A stretch of DNA of 33,956 bases from Sphingomonas sp. (GCA_025980335.1 JAICXO010000014.1:1-33956); one strand, 5' to 3'. Counted from the first letter of the stretch, positions 1 to 7,963 are shown. The notes: generated from the sequence alone by a model not told the origin. Translations and numbers: made by a program.

Positions 1-1192
1 CCATGCCGTCGATGTCGGCTTTGTACGCGGGCGGGAAATATTTGGCGGCGTAGCGCTTGCCGATTGCCCAGCCGAGATAGTCGTTGAGCGAATCGAGCGC
101 GCGCTTGCCGCGGGGTCGCTGCTGCGGCGTGCCCTTCACTATGGTGTCGTTGAATGCGAAATGCGCCTGGTCGAACGCGCTCGGCAGGACCTCCGCCATC
201 TGGTTGATCCGATGGAACGCGAGCCAGTCCTTCCATACGTCGAGCGGCTGATTCGCGACCAGCTGCGCAAGCTTGGTGACGGCGGCGGGCTGCCACACGA
301 CGAAGCTCTGTTGGTTGCCGAGCTGCGCCGCGGCGAACAGCCGGCCCCAGTCGATCCCCGGCGCCTTCTTGTCGAAATCGGCGCGGGTCCATGGATTGTT
401 GGCCTTCGTGCTGTCCTGACTGTCCTGAAGGCTCTCGTGCGCCTGCGCGATGAGATGCTCGAGCGCGACGATCTTCTGCGCACGCGCGTCGGCATTGGGC
501 ATCCCGGCGAGGGTCAGCATCTTCGCGACATAAGGGGTGTAGGCCGCGCGGATCTTCGCCATCGGCGGATCGGACGACAGATAATAGTCGCGGTCGGGCA
601 TCCCGAGACCGCCTTGCAGGATATACGGCACCGTCTTCGTCGGATCGTCGAACGATTCCGTCACGAACACGCCCAACAGGTTTTCGGTCGAGAAATCGGT
701 ATTGTTGATCGGATCGGCATCGGCGCGGAGCGAATGGCCGATCGCGTCGGCAAGCGAGCCCTTGTCGGGGATCGCCTCGATCCGATCGATGTCCGCCTTG
801 ATCGGCGCCACCCCGCGCTGATCGATTGCGCCGGTATTCGTGTACGCCTTGTAGTAATCGGCGACCTTCGCTTCTTCGCTTCCGGCAGCGGGGTTCGAGT
901 TGACGATGCTGTTGACGAGGTCGGTCTCGCGCTGGTCGGCGCGATCGGAGATCACCGAGAAAACCGAGATTGCGGACTTGTCGGGCGGGATCTGCGCAGT
1001 CGCTTCCCACTTGCCGTTCGCATATTTGTCGAAGTCGTCGCCGGGCGCGACCGACGTATCCATCAGCGATTTGTCGATGCCCGAGGCGGTTCCCTGCTTC
1101 TGCTCCTGTGCGGCGTTCTGGCTGGTGCGCGTGTTGCACGCGGTCAGCGCGACCGCCGACGCGACGACAAACAGAAATGCTCGCTTCACCAT
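1..1192 (-). CDS. M13 family metallopeptidase lipoprotein, C-terminus cut by window edge
   Basis: Translating the minus strand from the ATG at 1192 gives about 397 residues with no stop before the window edge, which is why it is absent from the ORF track. The first ~20 residues are a lipoprotein signal ending in a lipobox (LTAC, then N). The next part ([14 protein letters not shown], then PDRDYYLSS) is characteristic of the N-terminal domain of M13 (neprilysin/PepO-like) zinc peptidases. These cut oligopeptides and here would be membrane-anchored in the periplasm. The HExxH zinc site lies in the C-terminal domain beyond position 1, so catalytic competence cannot be judged. An AGGAGG lies only 3 nt before the ATG, so the following GTG codon is a possible alternative start. 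It is divergent from mccB across 89 bp. The 374-aa plus-strand ORF here is its antisense shadow. Confidence 0.9.
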   Translation of the reverse strand, partial: MVKRAFLFVVASAVALTACNTRTSQNAAQEQKQGTASGIDKSLMDTSVAPGDDFDKYANGKWEATAQIPPDKSAISVFSVISDRADQRETDLVNSIVNSNPAAGSEEAKVADYYKAYTNTGAIDQRGVAPIKADIDRIEAIPDKGSLADAIGHSLRADADPINNTDFSTENLLGVFVTESFDDPTKTVPYILQGGLGMPDRDYYLSSDPPMAKIRAAYTPYVAKMLTLAGMPNADARAQKIVALEHLIAQAHESLQDSQDSTKANNPWTRADFDKKAPGIDWGRLFAAAQLGNQQSFVVWQPAAVTKLAQLVANQPLDVWKDWLAFHRINQMAEVLPSAFDQAHFAFNDTIVKGTPQQRPRGKRALDSLNDYLGWAIGKRYAAKYFPPAYKADIDGM

Positions 1193-1281
1193 CAACCTCC
1201 TCGGGGCGACTGCTTTGCCATTGCGTGTCGTTGCGGCTACGCGAGCGGCAGGGCTTTTCGACCAACGGACCTTGTGGCGGC

Positions 1282-2883
1282 ATGAGCGCACCGCGCTTCC
1301 AGAGCAAAATCGTTACGGATAGCGACGAGTTCCGCGCGCGCAGCGAGCACAATCGCGCGCTCGCGGCGAAGCTGCGCGCCGACGTCGCTGAGGCGGCGAA
1401 GGGCGGCTCCGAAAAGCACCGTCAGCGGCACGTCGAGCGTGGCAAGCTGCTTCCGCGCGACCGCGTCGAGCGGCTGCTCGATCCCGGCTCACCGTTCCTC
1501 GAAATCGCCCAGCTCGCCGCATGCGACATGTACGACGGCGACGTTCCGGGCGCGGGGATCATCTGCGGCATCGGCCGGGTGTCGGGCAGGCAGGCGATGA
1601 TCGTCTGCAACGACGCGACGGTCAAAGGCGGCACTTACTATCCGATGACGGTGAAAAAGCATCTCCGCGCGCAGGAGATCGCCGAGCAGAACCGGCTGCC
1701 GTGCATCTACCTGGTCGATAGCGGCGGCGCGAACCTGCCGTATCAGGCGGACGTGTTCCCCGATGCCATGCATTTCGGCCGCATCTTCTTCAACCAGGCG
1801 CAGATGAGCGCCAAGGCGATCGCCCAGATCGCCTGCGTGATGGGCAGCTGCACCGCCGGGGGCGCCTACGTACCAGCGATGAGCGACGAGAGCGTGATCG
1901 TCCGAAACCAGGGCACGATCTTCCTCGGCGGACCGCCGCTGGTGAAGGCTGCGACGGGTGAGGAGATCAGCGCCGAGGACCTCGGCGGCGGCGACCTCCA
2001 CGCGAAGAAGAGCGGCGTCGTCGATCATCTCGCCGAGAACGACGAGCACGCGCTGACGATCGTCCGCGACATCGTGTCGACCCTTCAGCCCGAAGCAGGC
2101 GCGGCACTCGAGCTGCACGAACCGCGGCCACCGCTCTACGATGCGCAAGAGCTCTACGGGATCATCCCCGAGGACGTGCGCGCGCCGTACGACGTGAATG
2201 AAGTGATCGCGCGGATCGTCGACGGCAGCGAGTTCCAGCCGTTCAAGCCGCTCTACGGAAGCTCGCTCGTGTGCGGATTTGCCCACATCTGGGGCATCCC
2301 GGTCGCGATCCTCGCCAACAATGGCGTGCTGTTCAGCGAAAGCGCGGTCAAAGGCGCGCATTTCATCGAGCTCGCGGCGATGCGCCGAACGCCGCTCCTG
2401 TTCCTGCAGAACATCTCAGGATTCATGGTCGGCGGCAAGTACGAGGCGGAGGGCATCGCAAAGCACGGTGCCAAGCTGGTGACCGCCGTCGCGACGGCGC
2501 AGGTGCCGAAGATCACGGTGCTGATCGGCGGCAGCTTCGGGGCCGGCAATTACGGCATGGCGGGGCGTGGTTACTCGCCGCGGTTCCTGTTCACCTGGCC
2601 GAACAGCCGCATCAGCGTAATGGGCGGCGAGCAGGCGGCGTCAGTGCTGGCGACCGTCCACCGCGACGCCGACAAGTGGACTCCGCAGGAAGCGGAGGCG
2701 TTCAAGGCCCCGATCCGCGAGAGCTATGAAGCCGAGGGCAACCCGTGGCATGCGACGGCGCGGCTGTGGGACGACGGAATCATCGACCCCGCACAAACCC
2801 GCGACGTCCTCGGCCTAGCCTTCGCTGCCACGCTGAACGCGCCGATCGCCGATCGTCCGCACTTCGGCGTGTTCAGGATGTAA
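1282..2883 (+). CDS. mccB: Methylcrotonyl-CoA carboxylase beta (carboxyltransferase) subunit
   Basis: This 533-aa acyl-CoA carboxyltransferase transfers carboxyl from carboxybiotin to 3-methylcrotonyl-CoA in leucine degradation, as part of a complex with MccA. Both crotonase-like halves are present: the N-terminal domain has a glycine-rich oxyanion segment ([16 protein letters not shown]), the C-terminal one [20 protein letters not shown]. Length and the start [10 protein letters not shown] fit MCC beta subunits (~535 aa) better than propionyl-CoA carboxylase beta (~510 aa). The ORF track begins at 970, but residues before this ATG are low-complexity translation of the region antisense to the M13 gene. 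It was probably once directly followed by mccA; a DUF559 cassette now lies between them. A geranyl-CoA or propionyl-CoA carboxylase role is less likely but not excluded. Confidence 0.9.
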   Translation: MSAPRFQSKIVTDSDEFRARSEHNRALAAKLRADVAEAAKGGSEKHRQRHVERGKLLPRDRVERLLDPGSPFLEIAQLAACDMYDGDVPGAGIICGIGRVSGRQAMIVCNDATVKGGTYYPMTVKKHLRAQEIAEQNRLPCIYLVDSGGANLPYQADVFPDAMHFGRIFFNQAQMSAKAIAQIACVMGSCTAGGAYVPAMSDESVIVRNQGTIFLGGPPLVKAATGEEISAEDLGGGDLHAKKSGVVDHLAENDEHALTIVRDIVSTLQPEAGAALELHEPRPPLYDAQELYGIIPEDVRAPYDVNEVIARIVDGSEFQPFKPLYGSSLVCGFAHIWGIPVAILANNGVLFSESAVKGAHFIELAAMRRTPLLFLQNISGFMVGGKYEAEGIAKHGAKLVTAVATAQVPKITVLIGGSFGAGNYGMAGRGYSPRFLFTWPNSRISVMGGEQAASVLATVHRDADKWTPQEAEAFKAPIRESYEAEGNPWHATARLWDDGIIDPAQTRDVLGLAFAATLNAPIADRPHFGVFRM

Positions 2884-2885
2884 GC

Positions 2886-3401
2886 GTGGAGGATTTCGCA
2901 CCCTCAAATCCTCCCCGGAACGGGAAGGGGGACCGCTCGGCGAAGCCGAGTGGTGGAGGGGGCCCGCGCCGGATCAATCCGCAGCTTCTTCGAACACCCA
3001 TCAAGCAGGTGAAGCGCGCACGTGAGCTGCGGCGTCAGTTGAGTCTGCCAGAAGTGCTTCTGTGGCAGCAGCTTCGGAAACGGCCGCACGGACTGAAGTT
3101 CAGGAAGCAGTTCCCGTTCCGCGAAATGACAGTTGATTTTGCTTGTCTCGAACGGCGGCTGATCATCGAAATTGACGGTGAGGCACACAGCTACGGTGAT
3201 CAACCGAGGCGCGATGCTGCGCGGGATGCGATCCTCAAGCGCGAAGGCTTCCGGGTCCTGCGCATTGCTGCACGCGACGTGCTCAAGAACATGGACGGCG
3301 TGCTCCAGTTCATCGCCGCGAGTTGTTCCGACGTGGGCCCCCTCCACCACAACGCTGCGCGTCGCGGTTCCCCTCCCCGTTCCGGGGAGGAGTTCGCGTG
3401 A
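2886..3401 (+). CDS. DUF559 (Vsr/PD-(D/E)XK-like) nuclease, repeat-bounded
   Basis: 171 aa from the GTG just after the mccB stop (TAAGCGTG). Residues ~42-150 match the DUF559 endonuclease-like family: RARELRRQLSLPE, then FRKQFPF, then VDFACLERRLIIEIDGEAH. The D, ExD and H positions expected for a PD-(D/E)XK/Vsr-type fold are all present (D84, E95, D97, H101), so the fold looks intact rather than decayed. The physiological substrate of this family is not established. Residues ~8-29 and the last ~21 residues are translations of the two flanking 56-bp inverted repeats, and so are not part of the domain. GTG at 3009, after the left repeat, is an alternative start giving 130 aa, closer to typical family length. 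The stop overlaps the mccA start (GTGA). Codon use is less GC-biased than in mccB. It is probably a small mobile or repeat-associated gene. Confidence 0.8.
   Translation: MEDFAPSNPPRNGKGDRSAKPSGGGGPRRINPQLLRTPIKQVKRARELRRQLSLPEVLLWQQLRKRPHGLKFRKQFPFREMTVDFACLERRLIIEIDGEAHSYGDQPRRDAARDAILKREGFRVLRIAARDVLKNMDGVLQFIAASCSDVGPLHHNAARRGSPPRSGEEFA
2888..2899 (+). repeat. Left copy of 12-bp direct repeat flanking the DUF559 cassette
   Basis: GGAGGATTTCGC here matches GGAGGAGTTCGC at 3386-3397 in 11 of 12 positions, in the same orientation. The right copy is the mccA Shine-Dalgarno plus its 6-nt spacer. The left copy has the same layout but is not followed by a start codon. The simplest reading is a target-site duplication made when the cassette inserted just before the mccA start codon. 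Chance similarity is possible because GGAGG also forms part of the repeat tip on the right. Confidence 0.55.
2910..2965 (+). repeat. Left 56-bp inverted repeat of the DUF559 cassette (REP-like)
   Basis: It runs from CCTCCCCGGAACGGG to TGGTGGAGGGGGCCC. It is the inverted counterpart of 3335-3390: both ends agree almost base for base, and the middle differs. Internally it holds two hairpins, CCTCCCCG-GAA-CGGGAAGG (one mismatch) and the perfect CTCGGC-GAA-GCCGAG. This bipartite palindromic design resembles REP-type intergenic elements. It is read through in frame as the N-terminal tail of the DUF559 ORF if the GTG at 2886 is used. Confidence 0.85.
3335..3390 (-). repeat. Right 56-bp inverted repeat of the DUF559 cassette (REP-like)
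   Basis: This is the inverted partner of 2910-2965. On the plus strand it runs from GGGCCCCCTCCACCAC to CCTCCCCGTTCCGGGGAGG. It contains a perfect 8-bp hairpin (CCTCCCCG-TTC-CGGGGAGG) and a central ACGC-TGC-GCGT hairpin unlike the left copy's. Its last bases supply the GGAGG of the mccA Shine-Dalgarno, so the repeat is part of the translation signal of a metabolic gene. Confidence 0.85.
3386..3397 (+). promoter_or_regulatory. mccA ribosome-binding site and right copy of the direct repeat
   Basis: GGAGGA followed by a 6-nt spacer (GTTCGC) precedes the GTG at 3398, an ideal Shine-Dalgarno geometry that fixes the mccA start. The GGAGG lies in the descending arm of the perfect 8-bp hairpin at the right end of the DUF559 cassette, so the site could be occluded in mRNA unless ribosomes translating the DUF559 ORF open it. 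That last point is an inference. Confidence 0.7.
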
Positions 3402-5296
3402 TCCGCTCCCTCCTCATCGCTAATCGCGGGGAGATCGCGTGCCGGGTGATCCGCACCGCGCGGCGGCTCGGGGTTCGCACGGTTGCCGTGTATTCGGACG
3501 CGGACAGGAACGCGCTGCACGTGCGCATGGCGGATGAGGCGGTGCATATCGGGCCGAGCCCGGCGCGCGAATCCTACCTGCGCGGGGACAGGATCATCGA
3601 GGCGGCGAAAGCGACTGGCGCGGAGGCGATTCACCCGGGCTACGGCTTTCTGAGCGAAAACGCAGACTTCGCCCAGGCGGTCATCGATGCCGGACTCATC
3701 TGGGTCGGGCCAAAGCCGGACAGCATCCGCGCGATGGGCCTCAAGGACGCGGCCAAGAAGATGATGCAGGAAGCAGGCGTCCCTGTGACCCCCGGCTATC
3801 TCGGAGAGGACCAGGACCCCGCGCGGCTGAAGAAGGAAGCGGATGCGATCGGCTATCCGGTGCTGATCAAGGCCGTCGCGGGCGGCGGCGGCAAGGGCAT
3901 GCGCCGGGTCGATGCGCCGGACCAATTCGACGATGCGCTCGACAGCGCGAAACGCGAGGCGGCGAGCAGCTTCGGCGACGACCGCGTGCTGATCGAGAAA
4001 TACATCAGCTCGCCCCGCCACATCGAGGTGCAGGTGTTCGGCGACAGCCACGGCAATGTCGTGCACCTGTTCGAGCGCGACTGCTCGCTCCAGCGCCGTC
4101 ACCAGAAGGTGATCGAGGAAGCCCCCGCGCCGGGAATGGACGCGGCGACGCGCGAGGCGGTCACCTCGGCCGCAGTCCGCGCCGCGCAGGCGGTGAATTA
4201 CGAAAGCGCGGGAACGATCGAGTTCATCGCGGACGCGAGCGACGGCCTGCGCGCCGATCGCATCTGGTTCATGGAAATGAACACGCGGCTGCAGGTCGAG
4301 CATCCGGTGACCGAGGAGATCACCGGGCAAGACCTGGTCGAATGGCAGCTCCGCGTCGCGTCAGGCGAGAAGCTGCCGAAGACGCAGGACGAGCTGACGA
4401 TCACCGGCCACGCCATTGAAGCGCGGCTCTACGCGGAAGATCCGGCAAAGGGTTTCCTTCCGAGTGTTGGACGCTTGGAGTACCTGTTTCTGCCCGAAGA
4501 TGTCCGCGTGGACACCGGCGTGGAGCAAGGAGATGCAATCTCTCCATTCTACGATCCGATGATCGCAAAAGTCATTGTTCATGCCCCGACTCGAAGCGAA
4601 GCAGTCGACACGTTGCTGAGCGAGTTGAACCGGCGGCCCATTTCCTGGCCGGTGCGCACTAACGCGGGCTTCCTCTATCGCGCCGCTGATGCGCAGGAAT
4701 TTCGGTCGGGCACGATCACAACGGCGTTTCTAGAGACGCATGTCGAGGAAGTGGTCCCCCCAGCCGAACCTCCATCCAACATGTGGTACGGAGCAGCTTG
4801 GAATCTTCTTCCATCCAGGCCAGTTAATGAATGCCGAGCGGCGACCCCTTGGGACGGCTTCCATCCGCTGCGCCTTAACTCACCCGAATCTGCTCGCCTG
4901 GCGATCCAATCAGGCGACGTTGTTCGGGTCATTGATATGCTCAATTCGCCCAACGGGAATTGGACCGCGTCCGGCCGAGACCCGATGCTCATGCTTGATA
5001 GGGGGCAAGTCTATTCCTTCCGCATCTATGAACCCCGCGGCACGGGCACGTCGCACGGCCTTCACGACGGCGAGATCGAGGCGCCGATGCCGGGCAAGGT
5101 GACGGCGGTCGAGGTGTCGCAGGGCGAAAAGGTTGCGCAGGGGCAACGGTTGCTCACGCTTGAGGCGATGAAGATGGAGCATGCGCTGACGGCACCGTTC
5201 GACGGCACCGTCGCCGAGCTGAACGCCACGCCCGGCGCGCAGGTCAACGAAGGCCAGCTGCTGGTGAAGGTCACTCCCGAGGATCGACCATCGTGA
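3398..5296 (+). CDS. mccA: Methylcrotonyl-CoA carboxylase alpha (biotin carboxylase/biotinyl) subunit
   Basis: 632 aa from GTG (IRSLLIANRGEIACRVI), the canonical biotin carboxylase N-terminus. The order is: biotin carboxylase N domain, ATP-grasp with glycine loop AGGGGKGMR and substrate motif MNTRLQVEHPVTE, biotin carboxylase C domain, a linker/BT region, and a C-terminal biotinyl domain with EAMKMEH (biotinyl-lysine near residue 592). It carboxylates its biotin with bicarbonate and ATP for MccB. The start overlaps the DUF559 stop (GTGA). From about 4445 to 5040 (residues ~350-548) codon use becomes visibly less GC3-biased (TCT, CCA, ACA, CTA and AGG codons), then returns to normal in the biotinyl domain. 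This may be a recombinant or relaxed segment. Propionyl-CoA carboxylase alpha is an alternative, but those are usually longer (~665 aa). Confidence 0.9.
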   Translation: MIRSLLIANRGEIACRVIRTARRLGVRTVAVYSDADRNALHVRMADEAVHIGPSPARESYLRGDRIIEAAKATGAEAIHPGYGFLSENADFAQAVIDAGLIWVGPKPDSIRAMGLKDAAKKMMQEAGVPVTPGYLGEDQDPARLKKEADAIGYPVLIKAVAGGGGKGMRRVDAPDQFDDALDSAKREAASSFGDDRVLIEKYISSPRHIEVQVFGDSHGNVVHLFERDCSLQRRHQKVIEEAPAPGMDAATREAVTSAAVRAAQAVNYESAGTIEFIADASDGLRADRIWFMEMNTRLQVEHPVTEEITGQDLVEWQLRVASGEKLPKTQDELTITGHAIEARLYAEDPAKGFLPSVGRLEYLFLPEDVRVDTGVEQGDAISPFYDPMIAKVIVHAPTRSEAVDTLLSELNRRPISWPVRTNAGFLYRAADAQEFRSGTITTAFLETHVEEVVPPAEPPSNMWYGAAWNLLPSRPVNECRAATPWDGFHPLRLNSPESARLAIQSGDVVRVIDMLNSPNGNWTASGRDPMLMLDRGQVYSFRIYEPRGTGTSHGLHDGEIEAPMPGKVTAVEVSQGEKVAQGQRLLTLEAMKMEHALTAPFDGTVAELNATPGAQVNEGQLLVKVTPEDRPS

Positions 5297-5323
5297 GCCA
5301 GATGCATCCGAAACGGAGCATCG

Positions 5324-5346
5324 CTTAAATCTGCGCATACTCGGCG
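5324..5346 (+). promoter_or_regulatory. Motif upstream of first PilZ gene, similar to one before the second
   Basis: CTTAAATCTGCGCATACTCGGCG lies about 18 nt before the PilZ start at 5364. It aligns without gaps to GTTAAACTTGCGTTTACTCGCCG at 5681-5703, with 17 of 23 positions identical. The two downstream genes are paralogous, so this may be a shared promoter or operator, or simply duplicated DNA. No experimental promoter class is assigned. Confidence 0.3.
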
Positions 5347-5363
5347 GCGCCTATCGGGTCCCG

Positions 5364-5672
5364 ATGAGCGTGCCGCATCTCCAGCCGACCGAACGCCGCA
5401 GCGAGCGCGTTGCGCTGGACGCGATCGTTTCGCTTCGCCGACCCGGTCAGCTGAACTATCGCGTGAGGATCTTCGACGTGTCGCTGCACGGGTGCCGGGT
5501 CGAATTCGTCGAGCGGCCGCGGCTGGAGGAGCGGCTCTGGGTGAAGTTCGACGGCCTGCAGCTGCTCGAAGCCGAAGTGTGCTGGATCGAGGGCTTCGCC
5601 GCCGGCGTGAACTTCGTCCAGCCGATCCACCCGGCAGTGTTCGACAGGCTCGTCTCGACCATGCGGACGTGA
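5364..5672 (+). CDS. Single-domain PilZ protein
   Basis: 102 aa, essentially a bare PilZ domain. The two c-di-GMP binding signatures are intact: RxxxR at residues 11-15 (RRSER) and DxSxxG at 38-43 (DVSLHG). PilZ proteins bind cyclic di-GMP and relay it to motility, polysaccharide or cell-cycle targets; the partner here is unknown. The sequence is strikingly similar to the second PilZ domain of the next gene (shared HGCxVE, VERPR, KFDGL, EAEVCW/DAEVCW and QPIH/KPIH stretches), indicating a recent duplication. No strong Shine-Dalgarno precedes the ATG. It follows mccA after 67 bp, so it probably has its own promoter. Confidence 0.88.
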   Translation: MSVPHLQPTERRSERVALDAIVSLRRPGQLNYRVRIFDVSLHGCRVEFVERPRLEERLWVKFDGLQLLEAEVCWIEGFAAGVNFVQPIHPAVFDRLVSTMRT

Positions 5673-5680
5673 GCCGTTCT

Positions 5681-5703
5681 GTTAAACTTGCGTTTACTCG
5701 CCG
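5681..5703 (+). promoter_or_regulatory. Motif upstream of tandem PilZ gene
   Basis: GTTAAACTTGCGTTTACTCGCCG, the partner of 5324-5346, lies in the 120-bp gap between the two PilZ genes, about 90 nt before the ATG at 5793. The larger distance to the start codon than in the first copy would imply a longer leader if this is a promoter. Evidence is only the pairwise similarity. Confidence 0.28.
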
Positions 5704-5792
5704 TGATTACAACCGACGCGCCGCCAGCGCGAGCGTGGAACCTTGAGCTGCAGCAGGTCCGTTGCGTGCCGCAAGAATTCTGAGGACCAGAG

Positions 5793-6377
5793 ATGGGCGC
5801 TGAACCGAGTCCAGCGACGATGAAGGTCGACGCGGAGCCCGTCGCACGGAGCGAGCGGCGGCCGGTGACCCTCCATGCGCTCGCCATCCGGCGCGACATG
5901 TCGACGGTCGACATCACGGTGCTCGACCTCTCCTACGAAGGATGCGGAATCGACACTCCGGTGGAGCTCGAGGCCGGAGAGGCGATCAAGCTCTCGGTCC
6001 TGCGCCGCGGCGCCATCGACGCTTCCGTCCGTTGGTGCAGCGGCGGCCGTGCCGGTCTGGTCTTCGCGCCCGAGCAGGCCGCGCCAAAGAAGCATTGGCC
6101 CCGCCGCAGCCAGCGCGTGCCGCTGACGGCCGACGTGTCGCTCCGCAAGCTGGGCCAGAACAGCTATCGCGTGCGCGTCACCGACCTTTCGCCCCACGGC
6201 TGCAAGGTGGAGCTTGTCGAGCGTCCGCGTATCGAGGAGCACATGCTGATAAAATTCGATGGACTCGAGATTCTCGACGCGGAGGTCTGCTGGGTCGAAG
6301 GGTTCGTCGCCGGGCTTCGGTTCGAAAAGCCGATCCACAGCGCCGTGTTCGAGTTGTTGCTGCAGCGGCTCCGCTAG
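5793..6377 (+). CDS. Tandem PilZ-domain protein
   Basis: 194 aa with two PilZ domains. The first (residues ~15-95) carries RxxxR at 19-23 (RSERR) and DxSxxG at 45-50 (DLSYEG). The second (~100-190) carries RRSQR at 104-108 and DLSPHG at 131-136. Both therefore keep c-di-GMP binding residues. The second domain is the paralogue of the upstream single-domain protein; the first is much more diverged. The start is supported by GAGGAC 7 nt upstream of the ATG. No output or membrane domain is visible, so it is probably a cytoplasmic c-di-GMP receptor acting on another protein. The stop overlaps by 4 nt with the stop of the convergent amine oxidase. Confidence 0.88.
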   Translation: MGAEPSPATMKVDAEPVARSERRPVTLHALAIRRDMSTVDITVLDLSYEGCGIDTPVELEAGEAIKLSVLRRGAIDASVRWCSGGRAGLVFAPEQAAPKKHWPRRSQRVPLTADVSLRKLGQNSYRVRVTDLSPHGCKVELVERPRIEEHMLIKFDGLEILDAEVCWVEGFVAGLRFEKPIHSAVFELLLQRLR

Positions 6378-7963
6378 GCCGCGCTTGCCGCGGCAGACGA
6401 TTTCGCCATGGACGCCACCAGCTTCAGCGCTTCGTGCGCCGATGTCGCGGCGCCTTCCTGCCAGGTCGGCTGGTAGCTCAGATGCTCTCCAGCGAAGACG
6501 ATCGGGCCCTCGGGCCTGATCAGCTCGGCATAGACGGGCCCGCGGTCGACGTTTCCGCCGAAGTCGGGATCGCCCCAGAGCGCGCCGACGCCTTCCGAAT
6601 AAGGCGTCAGCCCCCAGGCGACCGTCACCGGTTTGCCGAGCAGGTGCGACCGGCCGGGATGCAGCGCCTCGATCGAATCGCGGCTGATCCGGATTCGCTG
6701 CTCGTGCGACAGAGCGGCGAAGGCGTCGGGGTTCTCCTGCCGCGTCCAGCCGGCGCAATAGGCGCCGACGATGACACCTTTCGGGCTGCCGATCCCGGCC
6801 GAGGGGTACATGACGTTCTCGTTCGCTCGGTCGGTCCATGCGAGCCCACCGAAAATGTTGTCGTCGCTTTCCCAGAAGCGCGGCGCTTCGAAGGCGAGCT
6901 TGACGCTGTGCAGGTACGGCGGGGCGCCCGCGATCGCCGCTTTCTTGGCTGGCGAAAAGTCGCTCGGAATGCGCCCGAGCGCCGGGAGCGGAAGCGTGCA
7001 GATGCAGTGATCGGCCTCGGTCATCTGTGCGCCGGGACCGTGCTCGATCCGCACACGATCGCCGGCGCGGCGGATGCCCGTGATCGGCGTCCGTAGGCGC
7101 ACGGCGGGCTTGACCTGCTCATAAATCGCTTGAGCGATGCGATCCATGCCGCCGACCGGCTGCAGCATCGTCGACTGCATGTCCCAGATATGTTCGAAGA
7201 GATACGGCAGGACCACCGCCTGAGACGGTGCAAGCTCCTTCGCGCCGAGCGGCGGAAGCGGCACGGGCGCATTGGCGTAGCCGCCGCCATCGACGGAATA
7301 GCCCGAGCGGCCGGTCGGCGTGTAAATACCGTTCCGCCCGACGTTCGCATAGGGGCCGAGGAACTGCCTGACGGCATCAAGTTCATCCTTGGCAACGACG
7401 CCGTCGAGTGCCTTGCGGTCGATCGCCTTGGCGAGCAGCTCGGCGAGGTGGCCGCGCATGTCCTCGACCATCCGCCGTTCGGGGTGGACCGTGCCGCCGA
7501 AATCCCAGCCCGCGTTGCGGTTGACGTTGATGAACGGCTCGAGCTGGACTCCGAAGCGTCGCGCGTAGCTGAGGATCAGCCGGTGCGTGCTCGGGATGCG
7601 CGCGGGTCCCGAGTTGAAATAGAGACCCGGGTCGAAGGTCGCGAGCTGGTCGGGACGGCCGGTCTGGACGATCCGGTCGCCTCCGCGGATCGTCCATGAG
7701 CGGCCGCCGATGCGGTCCCTCGCCTCGAGGATCGTGACCCCGTAGCCTGCGCGCTGCAGCTCATAGGCGGAGACGAGCCCCGCTATGCCGGCGCCGAGGA
7801 TCACGACCGAGCGGCCGCCGCCGCTCCCCGGCGGCAGCGCGAACTTCTCGGCGCCCGCGGGCGTCGGGATCGCGAGCCCGAGCGTCTCCATCGCCATGTA
7901 GGCCGCGCCCAGGCCGCCGACCCTTCCAACCTGTTCGAGCAACTTACGGCGAGTCAGTGCCAT
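6374..7963 (-). CDS. Flavin monoamine oxidase family protein (Tat-exported)
   Basis: 529 aa from the ATG at 7963, preceded by GGGGGAG. The ORF track starts further upstream but the added residues look spurious. The N-terminus has a twin-arginine motif (TRRKLL) and a hydrophobic stretch ending near PAGA, suggesting Tat export or a degenerate Tat signal. The FAD-binding Rossmann motif follows (VVILGAGIAGLVSAYELQRAG, then EARDRIGGR), with the C-terminal FAD-contact motif FAGEHLSYQPTWQEGA typical of amine and L-amino-acid oxidases. It would oxidise a primary amine or amino acid to the imine with H2O2 production; the actual substrate cannot be read from sequence. It is divergent from the DUF2383 gene across 157 bp, in which I see no clear promoter or other feature. 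Confidence 0.85.
   Translation of the reverse strand: MALTRRKLLEQVGRVGGLGAAYMAMETLGLAIPTPAGAEKFALPPGSGGGRSVVILGAGIAGLVSAYELQRAGYGVTILEARDRIGGRSWTIRGGDRIVQTGRPDQLATFDPGLYFNSGPARIPSTHRLILSYARRFGVQLEPFINVNRNAGWDFGGTVHPERRMVEDMRGHLAELLAKAIDRKALDGVVAKDELDAVRQFLGPYANVGRNGIYTPTGRSGYSVDGGGYANAPVPLPPLGAKELAPSQAVVLPYLFEHIWDMQSTMLQPVGGMDRIAQAIYEQVKPAVRLRTPITGIRRAGDRVRIEHGPGAQMTEADHCICTLPLPALGRIPSDFSPAKKAAIAGAPPYLHSVKLAFEAPRFWESDDNIFGGLAWTDRANENVMYPSAGIGSPKGVIVGAYCAGWTRQENPDAFAALSHEQRIRISRDSIEALHPGRSHLLGKPVTVAWGLTPYSEGVGALWGDPDFGGNVDRGPVYAELIRPEGPIVFAGEHLSYQPTWQEGAATSAHEALKLVASMAKSSAAASAA

Noticed and set aside
161-1285. 374-aa plus-strand ORF
   Set aside because: It is antisense to the M13 peptidase reading frame, which has a lipoprotein signal and clear family motifs; the plus-strand product is arginine-rich and featureless.
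3200-4330. 376-aa minus-strand ORF across DUF559 and mccA
   Set aside because: Shadow of mccA's biotin carboxylase domain, which has all its expected motifs on the plus strand.
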